A DNA stretch of 22,196 nt from JACPRB01 sp964468745 (lineage in GTDB: Bacteria > Planctomycetota > MHYJ01 > JACPRB01). Shown here one piece after another: positions 15,132 through 21,706 of the stretch. Both the position numbers and the translations under genes were made by a program. The notes beneath the pieces are model-generated. The model was not told the DNA's origin, did no database searches, and was given only the letters and a program-made list of their open reading frames with translations. The DNA lies in contig CAYXVY010000260.1 in assembly GCA_964468745.1 (NCBI GenBank), positions 1-22,196 on the forward strand, written 5' to 3'. Numbering within the stretch: the first letter of the stretch is position 1; each line of letters begins with the position of its first letter.

Positions 15132-15605
15132 CTACGCTCCGAACTCGGGCGGTTCTTCCTCCGGCTCCGGATCGTAAGGACCGGCGCCCGGCCCGCCCGC
15201 TTCGGCGTCGCTGTTCGGCATGACTTCTTCGAGCACCTTCTCCTCGACGTAGATGGGGGCGCGCATCTGGACGGCGATCGCGATCGCGTCGCTGGGGCGC
15301 GAATCGACCTCGAACACCTGGCCGTTCTTGCGGAGGACGAGTTTCGCATAGAACGTGCGGTCGCGAAGGTCGCTCACCACGATCTTCTCGAGCTGCGCGT
15401 CCAGCCCCCGGATGACGTTCTCGATGAGATCATGCGTCATCGGGCGCGGCGTCTTCTTCTGTTTCAGGTTGCGGTCGATCGCGACCGCCTCCCAGATCCC
15501 GATCACGATGGGAAAGGCGCGCTCGCCCTGTGATTCCTTCAACACGATGACCTGCTCGTCATTCGTCTCGGAGATGATGACGCGGGCGAGCTCCATGCGG
15601 ATCAC
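15132..15605 (-). CDS. Bifunctional nuclease (BFN/DUF151) family protein
   Basis: A 157-residue cytosolic protein of the DUF151/bifunctional nuclease family, whose characterised members act on DNA and RNA. Family marks are the opening MELARVIISE, LKESQGERAFPIVIGIWEA (residues 23-41), RPMTHDLIENVIRGL (54-68), and the hallmark DSRPSDAIAIAVQMRAPIYV (101-120). After about 130 there is an acidic, Pro/Gly-rich tail with no recognisable fold. GTG at 15605 is preferred over ATG 15596 because GAGG stands 9 nt upstream of it. The gene diverges from the Ser/Thr kinase and ends 3 nt from the FG-GAP gene. The biological role in bacteria is poorly defined. The family call is firm. Confidence 0.9.
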   Translation of the reverse strand: MIRMELARVIISETNDEQVIVLKESQGERAFPIVIGIWEAVAIDRNLKQKKTPRPMTHDLIENVIRGLDAQLEKIVVSDLRDRTFYAKLVLRKNGQVFEVDSRPSDAIAIAVQMRAPIYVEEKVLEEVMPNSDAEAGGPGAGPYDPEPEEEPPEFGA

Positions 15606-15631
15606 GGCGAATACCTCAGGTTGCTGAATTC

Positions 15632-15659
15632 AGTATACTCCCCCCCCTCGGGGAAGCAA
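15632..15659 (-). promoter_or_regulatory. Possible promoter of the DUF151 gene
   Basis: On the minus strand TTGCTT (15659-15654), a 16-nt spacer and TATACT (15637-15632). This would give a leader of about 20 nt carrying the GAGG Shine-Dalgarno. It lies next to the oppositely directed kinase promoter. Confidence 0.4.
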
Positions 15660-15660
15660 G

Positions 15661-15688
15661 TTGACGGCCCGCCGGGAACCCGTATAAG
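15661..15688 (+). promoter_or_regulatory. Promoter of the Ser/Thr kinase gene, predicted leaderless
   Basis: TTGACG (15661-15666), a 16-nt spacer and TATAAG (15683-15688). The expected start of transcription is 6-9 nt downstream, on the GTG at 15697, and no Shine-Dalgarno is present. Confidence 0.55.
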
Positions 15689-15696
15689 ATGGGTTC

Positions 15697-16950
15697 GTGA
15701 GCTCGAGCTACGAGGAGATCCTTCTCGCGATCGCGGTCAAGAACAAGCTCGTGAATCACGAAGCGGCCGTCGGATGCCTGTCGGAATTCAGGGCGATGCC
15801 GGCGGGCCGTGGGAGGCCGATCGAAGAGCTGATGATCGAGCGAGGCATGCTCTCGCCTGAGCAGGCGATGTCGCTGTCTGCCGCATCGCGCAAGCTCATG
15901 GCCGCCCAGGTGACGCAGAAGTACGGCGGAAGCGCGCCGGCGGCGGGCGCGAAGCCGGCCGGAGCGCCAAATCCGGCGGAACCGATTCCCGGCTATCGCA
16001 TCGTGGGGAAGCTCGGCGTCGGCGGCACCGCAACGGTCTTCCTCGCCGAGGATCGCAAGAACGCGAACCGCAAGGTCGCGCTCAAGATCCTGCATCCGAC
16101 GAAGGCCCGCGACGAGAAGGCGCTCTCCTCATTTCTACGCGAGTCGCAGCTCCTCGTACAGTACGACCACCCCAACCTGGTCAAGGGGTATGCGAACGGG
16201 CGGATGGGGCCGCTCGCGTGGGTGGCGATGGAGTACCTCGACGGCGAGTCGGTGCAGGACGTCGTCGAGCGCGAGAAGGCGCTCCCCGAGAAGCGCTCGC
16301 TCCAGATCATCCTCGAGACGGCCAAGGCGCTCGAATACACGCAGCATCAGGGCATCGTGCACCGCGACATCAAGCCCGGCAACATCATGGTGCTCAAGGA
16401 CGGACGCATCAAGGTGTGCGACCTCGGCTTCGCGTTCCCCATCGGCTCCGTCGTGGACGAGAGCACCACCAGCGGAACCGTGCAGTACATGTCGCCCGAG
16501 CAGGCACGCGGCGCGGCGAACATCGACGTGCGGGCGGACATCTACTCGCTGGGCGCGTCGCTCTACCACATGGTGATGGGTGAACTGCCGTTCGCGGGAA
16601 ACGATTCGCTTGAGGTGATGGCCAAGCAGGTCATGGAGGCGTTGAATTCGACAGCGATCAAGAACAAGCGCATCTCGCGGCACATGCACTACTTCATCGA
16701 ACGCATGATGTCGAAGGACCAGGATCTACGCTACGGGACGCCGACGGAGCTCATCGCCGACATCACGGAGCAGATCGAGGGGTTCGAGTCGCTCGAATAC
16801 AAGCCGGAAGAGAGTCCGAAAAAGAGCACGCGCATCATGCAAGGGCTGTCGGGCGGCCCGCCAAGGGCGCCGACCGGACAGTTCCCGAGGCCCACGACGT
16901 CGCGCCTGAAGATGCCCACGAGGCGAATCAAGCCGCCGGGGCAGGCTTAG
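15697..16950 (+). CDS. Hanks-type Ser/Thr protein kinase with N-terminal accessory module
   Basis: A 417-residue cytosolic kinase. Residues 1-75 form a helical module with LLAIAVKNKLV and IEELMIERGMLSPEQA, a pattern seen before kinase domains in some multi-kinase bacteria. A Pro/Ala linker (79-97) leads to the kinase domain (about 100-365): glycine loop GKLGVGGTATVF (104-115), Lys130 in VALK, Glu149, catalytic loop HRDIKPGN (222-229), DLG in place of DFG (242-244), GTVQYMSPEQAR (260-271) and DVRADIYSLG (277-286). All catalytic residues are present, so it should be active. A basic, Thr/Pro-rich tail (375-417) could be phosphorylated. There is no transmembrane segment. GTG 15697 fits the promoter. 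Its TAG overlaps the convergent queA TAA by 4 nt. Confidence 0.93.
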   Translation: MSSSYEEILLAIAVKNKLVNHEAAVGCLSEFRAMPAGRGRPIEELMIERGMLSPEQAMSLSAASRKLMAAQVTQKYGGSAPAAGAKPAGAPNPAEPIPGYRIVGKLGVGGTATVFLAEDRKNANRKVALKILHPTKARDEKALSSFLRESQLLVQYDHPNLVKGYANGRMGPLAWVAMEYLDGESVQDVVEREKALPEKRSLQIILETAKALEYTQHQGIVHRDIKPGNIMVLKDGRIKVCDLGFAFPIGSVVDESTTSGTVQYMSPEQARGAANIDVRADIYSLGASLYHMVMGELPFAGNDSLEVMAKQVMEALNSTAIKNKRISRHMHYFIERMMSKDQDLRYGTPTELIADITEQIEGFESLEYKPEESPKKSTRIMQGLSGGPPRAPTGQFPRPTTSRLKMPTRRIKPPGQA

Positions 16951-17951
16951 CGTAAGAGCAGCGTCGCGTCGCCGTACGAGAAGAAGCGGTAGCGGAGCCG
17001 GATCGCTTCCGCATACGCCTCGAGGATCCGCTCGCGCCCTGCGAACGCGCTCACGAGCATGAGGAGCGTGCTTTTCGGAGTGTGAAAATTCGTTAGCAGA
17101 GCGCCGACGACCTTGAACTTGAACGGCGGTCGGATGAACAGGTCCGTCCAACCGGCGTCGCGCCCCGTCCGTGCCCACGTCTCGAGAGCCCGACAGGATG
17201 TCGTGCCCACGGCGACAATCCGGCGCCTTTTCTCCAGCGCCCCCTCCAGGGTGCGCCGGCTGTCCGTGCCTAGGTCATACCATTCGGGCTCCATGCGGTG
17301 GTCGTCGATGTTCTCGACCTTGACCGGCTTGAATGTGCCTGCGCCGACGTGCAGCGTCAGGCGCACGATCTCGATGCGCTTTCCGAGTTCATCGAGCAGC
17401 TGCGGCGTGAAGTGCAGCCCGGCCGTCGGGGCCGCGATAGCTCCTTCGTTTTTCGCATAGACGGTCTGATAGCGCTCGAAATCCTGATCGGTCGCATCGC
17501 GTCGGATGTACGGCGGGAGCGGCGGGCGCCCCAGTCGTGCGACCAGCGGATCGATGTCGGCCTCGAACTCGAGCACCCATGCGCCGTCCTCTGCTTTCTC
17601 AACGAGTTTCGCGCGGACGTGATCCTCGACTTGGAGTTGCTCGCCGACGGCGAGTCGCCGGGACGTGTCGAGTAACGCGATCGCGCGCCGCGCCTCGGAC
17701 GTTTTGACGATCAGCGCGTCGACGCGGCCGCCGGTCTGTCGATGGAGGATGAGGCGCGCCGGGCGGACGCGCGTTTCGTTCAGCACCAGCACGTCGCCGT
17801 CGCGCAGGTAGCGCGCGAGGTCTGGGAAGGCCCCGTGCTCCAGTGGGCCGGAGGGGGGCACGATCAGCAGACGCGACGCGTCGCGGCGGTCGGCGGGCTG
17901 CTGCGCGACGAGCTCCGATGGCAGCGGGAAGTCGAAGTCGCCCAATTTCAT
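16947..17951 (-). CDS. queA: S-adenosylmethionine:tRNA ribosyltransferase-isomerase
   Basis: QueA transfers the ribosyl part of SAM to preQ1 at position 34 of GUN tRNAs, making epoxyqueuosine. The 334 residues are close to the usual 340-350. Motifs include LVLNETRVRPARL (55-67; usually NDTR, Glu here), the hallmark APTAGLHFT, LHVGAGTFKPV, DDHRMEPEWY, VAVGTTSCRALET and the C-terminal LLTNFHTPKSTLLMLVSAF and YRFFSYGDA. The frame is open up to 18137, but ATG 17951 matches the family N-terminus MKLGDFDFPLP and has GGAG 9 nt ahead. A TATACT -10-like hexamer lies 18 nt upstream. No tgt or other queuosine gene is nearby. The 3' end overlaps the kinase gene by 4 nt. Confidence 0.96.
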   Translation of the reverse strand: MKLGDFDFPLPSELVAQQPADRRDASRLLIVPPSGPLEHGAFPDLARYLRDGDVLVLNETRVRPARLILHRQTGGRVDALIVKTSEARRAIALLDTSRRLAVGEQLQVEDHVRAKLVEKAEDGAWVLEFEADIDPLVARLGRPPLPPYIRRDATDQDFERYQTVYAKNEGAIAAPTAGLHFTPQLLDELGKRIEIVRLTLHVGAGTFKPVKVENIDDHRMEPEWYDLGTDSRRTLEGALEKRRRIVAVGTTSCRALETWARTGRDAGWTDLFIRPPFKFKVVGALLTNFHTPKSTLLMLVSAFAGRERILEAYAEAIRLRYRFFSYGDATLLLR

Positions 17952-17979
17952 TTGACGTAACTCCGGGGCAGTATAGAAT
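17952..17979 (+). promoter_or_regulatory. Promoter of the secreted 278-residue protein gene
   Basis: TTGACG (17952-17957), a 16-nt spacer and TAGAAT (17974-17979), with TATAGA overlapping at 17972. The ATG at 17995 is 15 nt downstream and has no Shine-Dalgarno, giving a leader of under 10 nt. The -35 abuts the queA start codon. Confidence 0.5.
17970..17975 (-). promoter_or_regulatory. Possible -10 element for queA
   Basis: TATACT on the minus strand, 18 nt before the queA ATG, overlaps the plus-strand -10 of the divergent gene. No good -35 is visible. The same CAGTATA string occurs upstream of the DUF151 gene at 15631. Confidence 0.3.
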
Positions 17980-17994
17980 TCAATCCTTATCCCC

Positions 17995-18831
17995 ATGAGA
18001 ACCATCGCACTTCTGCTCTGTTCCGTCGCCATCGCGGCCGCGCAGGATGATGTCAAACTCACGGCGAAGAAGGTCTCGGTCGGCGACAAGGCCGAGGTGA
18101 AGATCGAGACGCAGGTCGATCTCGACATCGCCGTCAAGGACAGCGACGGCGAGCGCGCATATCAGGTTTCGCAGGTGAAGTCCGAGAAGTTCCAGCAGGA
18201 CGTGACGGCGGTCGAGGATGGGACGGGCCTGACGCTGAGGGTTCGCTGCGTGGGTTCGGACATGCAGCAGACCAGCAATACGCAGGGCGTGCAGAAGGGC
18301 AAGACTCCGCTCGACGGAAAGTCGTTCCTCGTGAAGCGTACGGCCGGCGTCTCGAATCTGGAAATGACCGACGGATCCGACGTGCCCGCGGGTGCCGACG
18401 GGCTGGGCGGCTGGGAGGAGTATGCGCGTCTGCTCCCCGCTAATGCCGTCAAAGTCGGCGATCAGTGGATCGTGGACAAGGACGTCGTGGCTCTCATCGC
18501 GGTCGGCAAACTGACGGAATCCAAGGGAGCGCAGCTGGTGGCGTCGCTGAAGTCCGTCGAGGGGGGCAAGGCGACGATCACGTTCAAGGGCGAGCTGGAA
18601 GGAAAGACGTCGGACAACTCGATGATCAAGGTGTCGATTGTCGAAGGTGAACTCGTTTTCGACATGTCGCGCGGCCGGCCGACGCTGATCAAGATCTCGG
18701 GTGGGTTCGAATCCACGAAAGACGTGGTCCAGACCTACGTGAAGCCCGGTACGGCGACGAAGATTCCGGAGAAGATCGGCGAGATCAAGACCAAGACGCG
18801 GAAGCTCGAGGTCAAGATCGAGATCCAGTAA
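17995..18831 (+). CDS. Secreted protein of unknown function
   Basis: A 278-residue exported protein. The signal peptide MRTIALLLCSVAIAAA is followed by QDD, with cleavage expected after residue 16; there is no lipobox Cys at the right place. The mature part looks all-beta, rich in Lys, Val and Thr, with alternating strands such as VEGGKATITFKGELEG. A conserved-looking central segment GGWEEYARLLPANAVKVGDQW (about 139-159) resembles the 'LLP...VKVGDTW' segment of several uncharacterised exported proteins in which a large ester or carbonyl domain is absent. I do not recognise a catalytic motif. The start fits the promoter just upstream. It is followed by two hairpins and then the convergent alr gene. 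Confidence 0.8.
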   Translation: MRTIALLLCSVAIAAAQDDVKLTAKKVSVGDKAEVKIETQVDLDIAVKDSDGERAYQVSQVKSEKFQQDVTAVEDGTGLTLRVRCVGSDMQQTSNTQGVQKGKTPLDGKSFLVKRTAGVSNLEMTDGSDVPAGADGLGGWEEYARLLPANAVKVGDQWIVDKDVVALIAVGKLTESKGAQLVASLKSVEGGKATITFKGELEGKTSDNSMIKVSIVEGELVFDMSRGRPTLIKISGGFESTKDVVQTYVKPGTATKIPEKIGEIKTKTRKLEVKIEIQ

Positions 18832-18866
18832 GGCGGCGCGGGAGAATCGTCGCAGGATTCGCCGCC
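18832..18866 (+). terminator. GC-rich hairpin after the secreted-protein gene
   Basis: Immediately after the stop codon GGCGGC (18832-18837) and GAATC (18844-18848) pair with GATTC (18856-18860) and GCCGCC (18861-18866), giving 11 bp with a 6-nt bulge and a 7-nt loop. No T-run follows, so it is at best a hairpin-only terminator or a stability element. Confidence 0.45.
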
Positions 18867-18870
18867 GACT

Positions 18871-18912
18871 TACCGTGAGCGAGCCGAAGGCGAGTCGAAC
18901 GGTAGCGGCTCA
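18871..18912. repeat. Second dyad between convergent genes, touching the alr stop
   Basis: TACCGT (18871-18876) and ACGGTA (18899-18904) are a perfect inverted repeat. Alternative pairings are TGAGC (18876)/GCTCA (18908) and GAGCCG (18881)/CGGCTC (18906). The enclosed GAGCGAG-type sequence is low complexity. It might end transcription from the alr side, but no T-run is seen. Confidence 0.4.
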
Positions 18913-20073
18913 AATGACCGCCGTCTTCAGCATGCCGCCCGCGATGGGCAATTCGTCCGCGTCCGTGTAGACGCGCTTTACGCGGCGGCCCAGCCGGCAC
19001 GTCAGCTCGTAGGGGATCGTCCCGATCGTTCGTGCCAGCTCCTCCACACGGATCTCCTCTTTGCCGTCGCGGCCGATGAGGGTCACGTCGTCCCCGAGCT
19101 GCGCATCGGGGATCGCGCCGACGTCGGCCATCAGGTAGTTCATGCTGATGCGGCCGACGATGGGGGCGCGGTGGCCGCGGATGAGGATCGTCCCGCGATT
19201 TCCAAGCTGCCAGGGATAGCCGTCGTCGTAGCCGACCGGGCACGTCGCAATCACCGTCTCGCGCGACGTGACGTGCGTCTGCTCGTAGCCGACGGTCGTT
19301 CCGGCTGGGACGCCGCGCAGGTGCACGATGCGCGTGCGAAGCGAAAGCGCGGGGCGCAGATCGAGGCCCATCGACGCGAATATCCCCGGGTCCATGCCGA
19401 AGAGTGCGATGCCCGGGCGGACCATGTCGTAGCGCGATGCGGGGACGGCGAAGAGCGCGGCGCTGTTGGCGGCGTGCACGGTCGGAGGGCGTAGGCCGGC
19501 GTGCGCGAGTTCCGCGAGGACGCGCTCGAACCGGTCGAGCTGCGTGCGCGTGACGCTCGCATCGCCGGAGACCGCCGATGAGAGGTGCGTAAAAACGCCT
19601 TCAAACGCGATCCTGGGATATTCGGAGATCGCCCACGCGACCTCGAGCGCCTGATCGGCCGGCGCGCCGAGGCGCGTCATGCCGGTGTCGACCTTGAGAT
19701 GCACGCGCGCGACCTTGTTCTGGCGTCGCGCGGTCGTATCGATGAGGTTGAGCAGTTCGTCGGAATGGACCGTGATGGTGACGTCCGCGGCGAGCAGGGC
19801 GGCGACGTCGGAGGCGAACGTGGCGCCCATCACGAGAATGGAGCCGGCGACGCCCGACTCGCGCAATTCGAGCGCCTCTTCGGCATCGTTGACCCCGAGC
19901 GCGGAGCATCCGCACGTGTAGGCGGTGCGGGCGACGGTCGTGGCGCCGAGGCCGTACGCATTCGCCTTGACGACCGCAAGCATGCGCGGGCCCGGTCCGA
20001 CGAAGCGTCGGATCACGCCCAAGTTGTGACGGATGGCCGAGAGATCGATCTCGGCGCGGACTCGGTGGCTCAT
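18910..20073 (-). CDS. alr: Alanine racemase
   Basis: Alr is the PLP enzyme interconverting L- and D-alanine for peptidoglycan. The 387-residue protein has the PLP Lys36 in VVKANAYG (34-41), His164 in FTHLSSA, Arg219 in RPGIALFG (219-226), the second catalytic base Tyr263 in VGYEQTH, and Tyr354 in IPYEL. Three spots differ from most homologues: KANAYGHG is KANAYGLG, ALYG is ALFG, and the conserved SMD near 311 is SMN. Both catalytic bases remain, so activity is expected. ATG 20073 is supported by GAGG 5 nt upstream. A 224-nt gap to tsaB suggests independent transcription. Confidence 0.94.
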   Translation of the reverse strand: MSHRVRAEIDLSAIRHNLGVIRRFVGPGPRMLAVVKANAYGLGATTVARTAYTCGCSALGVNDAEEALELRESGVAGSILVMGATFASDVAALLAADVTITVHSDELLNLIDTTARRQNKVARVHLKVDTGMTRLGAPADQALEVAWAISEYPRIAFEGVFTHLSSAVSGDASVTRTQLDRFERVLAELAHAGLRPPTVHAANSAALFAVPASRYDMVRPGIALFGMDPGIFASMGLDLRPALSLRTRIVHLRGVPAGTTVGYEQTHVTSRETVIATCPVGYDDGYPWQLGNRGTILIRGHRAPIVGRISMNYLMADVGAIPDAQLGDDVTLIGRDGKEEIRVEELARTIGTIPYELTCRLGRRVKRVYTDADELPIAGGMLKTAVI

Positions 20074-20297
20074 CTGGTCCTCGGACGGGGTGCGAGGGGG
20101 TGTCGATCGATACGGCTACGGCGTGACGCAAATCCCCCGGACAATGATTTGCTTCCCCGGTGTCGCGGGATCGACATCCCCCTCATGCGGTGGCTGGGCC
20201 CTTATGGCCCGGCCGTCGCGTTTCCCCCGTTTCCTTTCCCCTCTATCCACCTGCGATCCCCGATCGCAGGTCGCGGTCCGCGGCGGCGGATCGGGAT
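20074..20297. other. Gene-free interval between tsaB and alr
   Basis: I find no credible gene in these 224 nt. It contains three inverted repeats: GCAAAT (20128)/ATTTGC (20147) with a 13-nt loop, GGGCC (20196)/GGCCC (20206) with a 5-nt loop, and the strong hairpin at 20249-20271. The plus strand is pyrimidine-rich around 20221-20245, so the minus-strand RNA leading into alr would be purine-rich. No named riboswitch is recognisable. Confidence 0.5.
20249..20271 (-). terminator. Strong hairpin downstream of tsaB
   Basis: ACCTGCGATC (20249-20258) and GATCGCAGGT (20262-20271) form a perfect 10-bp stem around a 3-nt loop, beginning 27 nt after the tsaB stop on the minus strand. A purine-rich stretch, not a T-run, follows in the minus-strand RNA. 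It may end tsaB transcription by another route, protect the 3' end, or be a protein site. Confidence 0.5.
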
Positions 20298-20951
20298 CTA
20301 CGATCGCTTCGCTTGCCCGAACTTGATTTCGGCTTCGGTCGGTCGCAGGTAAAGCGGCACGAGTTTCGCAGCGTCCTCGCGCGCGGCGCGCATGCCCAGG
20401 CGGGCGACGGTGGCGGGGTGCGGGTATAGATGCGTGGGACCCGCGGAGGTCGCATGCGTCAACAGGGCGCCGTACGCCTCGATCGCGTCTCCCACCACGA
20501 GGGCTCCGGCCGGGACGTGACGGGCGAAATCGGCGGGCGCTTCGGCAACGATGGGACCGATTCGGACGCCCTTCTCGTAGCGGGCGCCGTAAATCTGGCC
20601 CCACTTGGCGTCGATTGCGGCGACGACGAGCGGGTGCGTCGAAACGGGTGAGGCAAGTGCGTCCACGGAGGAGATGGCGGCCGCGGGCCGGCCGAGGGCT
20701 AGGCAGAGCCCCTTGGCGGCGGCGATCCCGACGCGCAAGCCGGTGTAGGAGCCGGGGCCGACGTCGACGGCGACGAGGTCGATGTCGCGCGGGACGAGGC
20801 CGCTGGCGCGCAGGAGGGCATCGATGGCGGGCGCGATGTCGCGTCCGTGGACCATCCCATTTTCAAAGATCCGTTCGCCGAGGAGGCGGTCGTCCTCGAG
20901 GAGGGCGACGCCGCCGCGGGCGCAGGAGGATTCGATGGCCAGGGTGCGCAT
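20298..20951 (-). CDS. tsaB: tRNA threonylcarbamoyladenosine biosynthesis protein TsaB
   Basis: TsaB is the non-catalytic partner of TsaD in making the universal t6A37 modification of ANN-decoding tRNAs. The 217-residue protein has the ASKHA-type N-terminus MRTLAIESSCARGGVALL, MVHGRDIAPAID (33-44), VDVGPGSYTGLRVGIAAAKG (62-81, the family hallmark), and AIDAKWGQIYGARY (about 112-125). The short length without the TsaD metal-binding HxxxH separates it from TsaD. ATG 20951 has a GGAG about 13 nt ahead, rather far. A consensus promoter lies within the AT-rich repeat upstream. TsaD and TsaE are not in the window. Confidence 0.93.
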   Translation of the reverse strand: MRTLAIESSCARGGVALLEDDRLLGERIFENGMVHGRDIAPAIDALLRASGLVPRDIDLVAVDVGPGSYTGLRVGIAAAKGLCLALGRPAAAISSVDALASPVSTHPLVVAAIDAKWGQIYGARYEKGVRIGPIVAEAPADFARHVPAGALVVGDAIEAYGALLTHATSAGPTHLYPHPATVARLGMRAAREDAAKLVPLYLRPTEAEIKFGQAKRS

Positions 20952-20973
20952 GCGGTCGACTCGCTCCGGTTAG

Positions 20974-21001
20974 ATTATAAAGTACATATCGTAAATGTCA
21001 A
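20974..21001 (-). promoter_or_regulatory. Consensus promoter of tsaB
   Basis: On the minus strand a perfect TTGACA (21001-20996), a 16-nt spacer and a perfect TATAAT (20979-20974). The start codon is 22 nt below the -10. It is the best promoter match in the window and is embedded in a heptamer-phased repeat whose TCGTAA copies flank the -35. Confidence 0.75.
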
Positions 21002-21037
21002 GTCGTAATCTACGAAATATAAATTACGAATCATATC
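20975..21037. repeat. Heptamer-phased AT-rich hairpin (island 3)
   Basis: Nine 7-nt units fill this AT-rich island. TCGTAAA (20989) and TCGTAAT (21003) are 14 bp apart, CTACGAA (21010) and TTACGAA (21024) are 14 bp apart, and TTATAAA (20975) and ATATAAA (21017) are 42 bp apart. TCGTAAT (21003-21009) and ATTACGA (21023-21029) form a perfect inverted repeat; alternatively TCGTAA (20989) pairs with TTACGA (21024), enclosing TCGTA/TACGA with an ATC loop. It lies between divergent tsaB and methyltransferase genes and holds the tsaB promoter. The four motif copies could be operators. Confidence 0.75.
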
Positions 21038-21067
21038 TTGCCCCCCCGCCTCCTCCTGTGCTATATC
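21038..21067 (+). promoter_or_regulatory. Probable promoter of the methyltransferase gene
   Basis: TTGCCC (21038-21043), an 18-nt spacer and an extended -10, TGC plus TATATC (21062-21067). The ATG is 10 nt further on without a Shine-Dalgarno, so the leader would be only a few nucleotides or absent. Confidence 0.45.
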
Positions 21068-21077
21068 GGGCCGGCTC

Positions 21078-21701
21078 ATGAAGCTCTCGCGGCTCCGCAA
21101 GCTCACGTGGAAGCTGTTCTCCGTGTACGCGCTCATGATCGTGATGATCGCCTCCGCGGACAAATCCGCCGACAAGTGGATGCGCCCCACGTTCGCCGCC
21201 GGCATCGCGTTCCTCGCGATCGCGGTCTGGATCCGCCTCTGGGCCGCGGGACACCTGCGCAAGAACAAGGTGCTTACTGTCACCGGACCGTACGCGTACG
21301 TCAAGAATCCCCTCTACATCGGCACGTTCTTCGGCATGATCGGATTCGCGCTCGTCGCCATCGGCGACGCCGGCCATCCCTGGTACTTCCGCTATTTCAA
21401 CTGGATGACGCTCGGCGCGGGCGTCCTCGTCTTCGTCGCCTACTACATCCCGTACAAGAAGAAGCGCGAAGGAGACCGGCTCCACGACATCTTCGGTGAG
21501 CCGTGGGACCATTACGACGCGTCCGTCCCGGACTACTTCCCCAAATTCACCCGCTACGAGCGCGCGGCGAACGACCCGTGGAGCGGGTCCGCGACGTGCG
21601 ACAACAGCGAACAGTGGACCGCACCGATGATCCTCGTCGGTCTCGCGGCGCTCATCTGGAACGCCCGGCTCCTGGAGTGGGCGGGCCGGGTGATAAGATA
21701 G
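21078..21701 (+). CDS. Isoprenylcysteine carboxyl methyltransferase (ICMT)/PEMT-family membrane methyltransferase
   Basis: A 207-residue integral membrane protein of the ICMT/phospholipid methyltransferase superfamily, which uses SAM on lipidic substrates. Hydrophobic helices lie at about 10-27, 37-55, 80-96, 108-126 and 180-202. The SAM-binding signature is WIRLWAAGHLRKNK (51-64), then TGPYAYVKNPLYIG (69-82), and late in the domain REGDRLHDIFGEPWDHY (130-146) with the conserved Glu. The true substrate is unknown; bacteria with this family rarely prenylate proteins, so a lipid or small isoprenoid is more likely. It ends 5 nt before a kinase-like gene, suggesting an operon. ATG 21078 matches the promoter spacing. 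Confidence 0.87.
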   Translation: MKLSRLRKLTWKLFSVYALMIVMIASADKSADKWMRPTFAAGIAFLAIAVWIRLWAAGHLRKNKVLTVTGPYAYVKNPLYIGTFFGMIGFALVAIGDAGHPWYFRYFNWMTLGAGVLVFVAYYIPYKKKREGDRLHDIFGEPWDHYDASVPDYFPKFTRYERAANDPWSGSATCDNSEQWTAPMILVGLAALIWNARLLEWAGRVIR

Positions 21702-21706
21702 CCGTC

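Noticed and set aside
15640..15652. C-run with CCCC/GGGG as a terminator
   Set aside because: It lies between two divergent promoters, where no transcript needs to end, and no T-run follows.
16419..16442. Kinase DLG instead of DFG taken as a sign of a pseudokinase
   Set aside because: Leu for Phe at this position is common in active bacterial Ser/Thr kinases; the catalytic Asp, Asn and Lys are all present.
17952..18137. N-terminal extension of queA from 18137
   Set aside because: It would run antisense through the signal peptide of the divergent gene; ATG 17951 has a Shine-Dalgarno and the family N-terminus.
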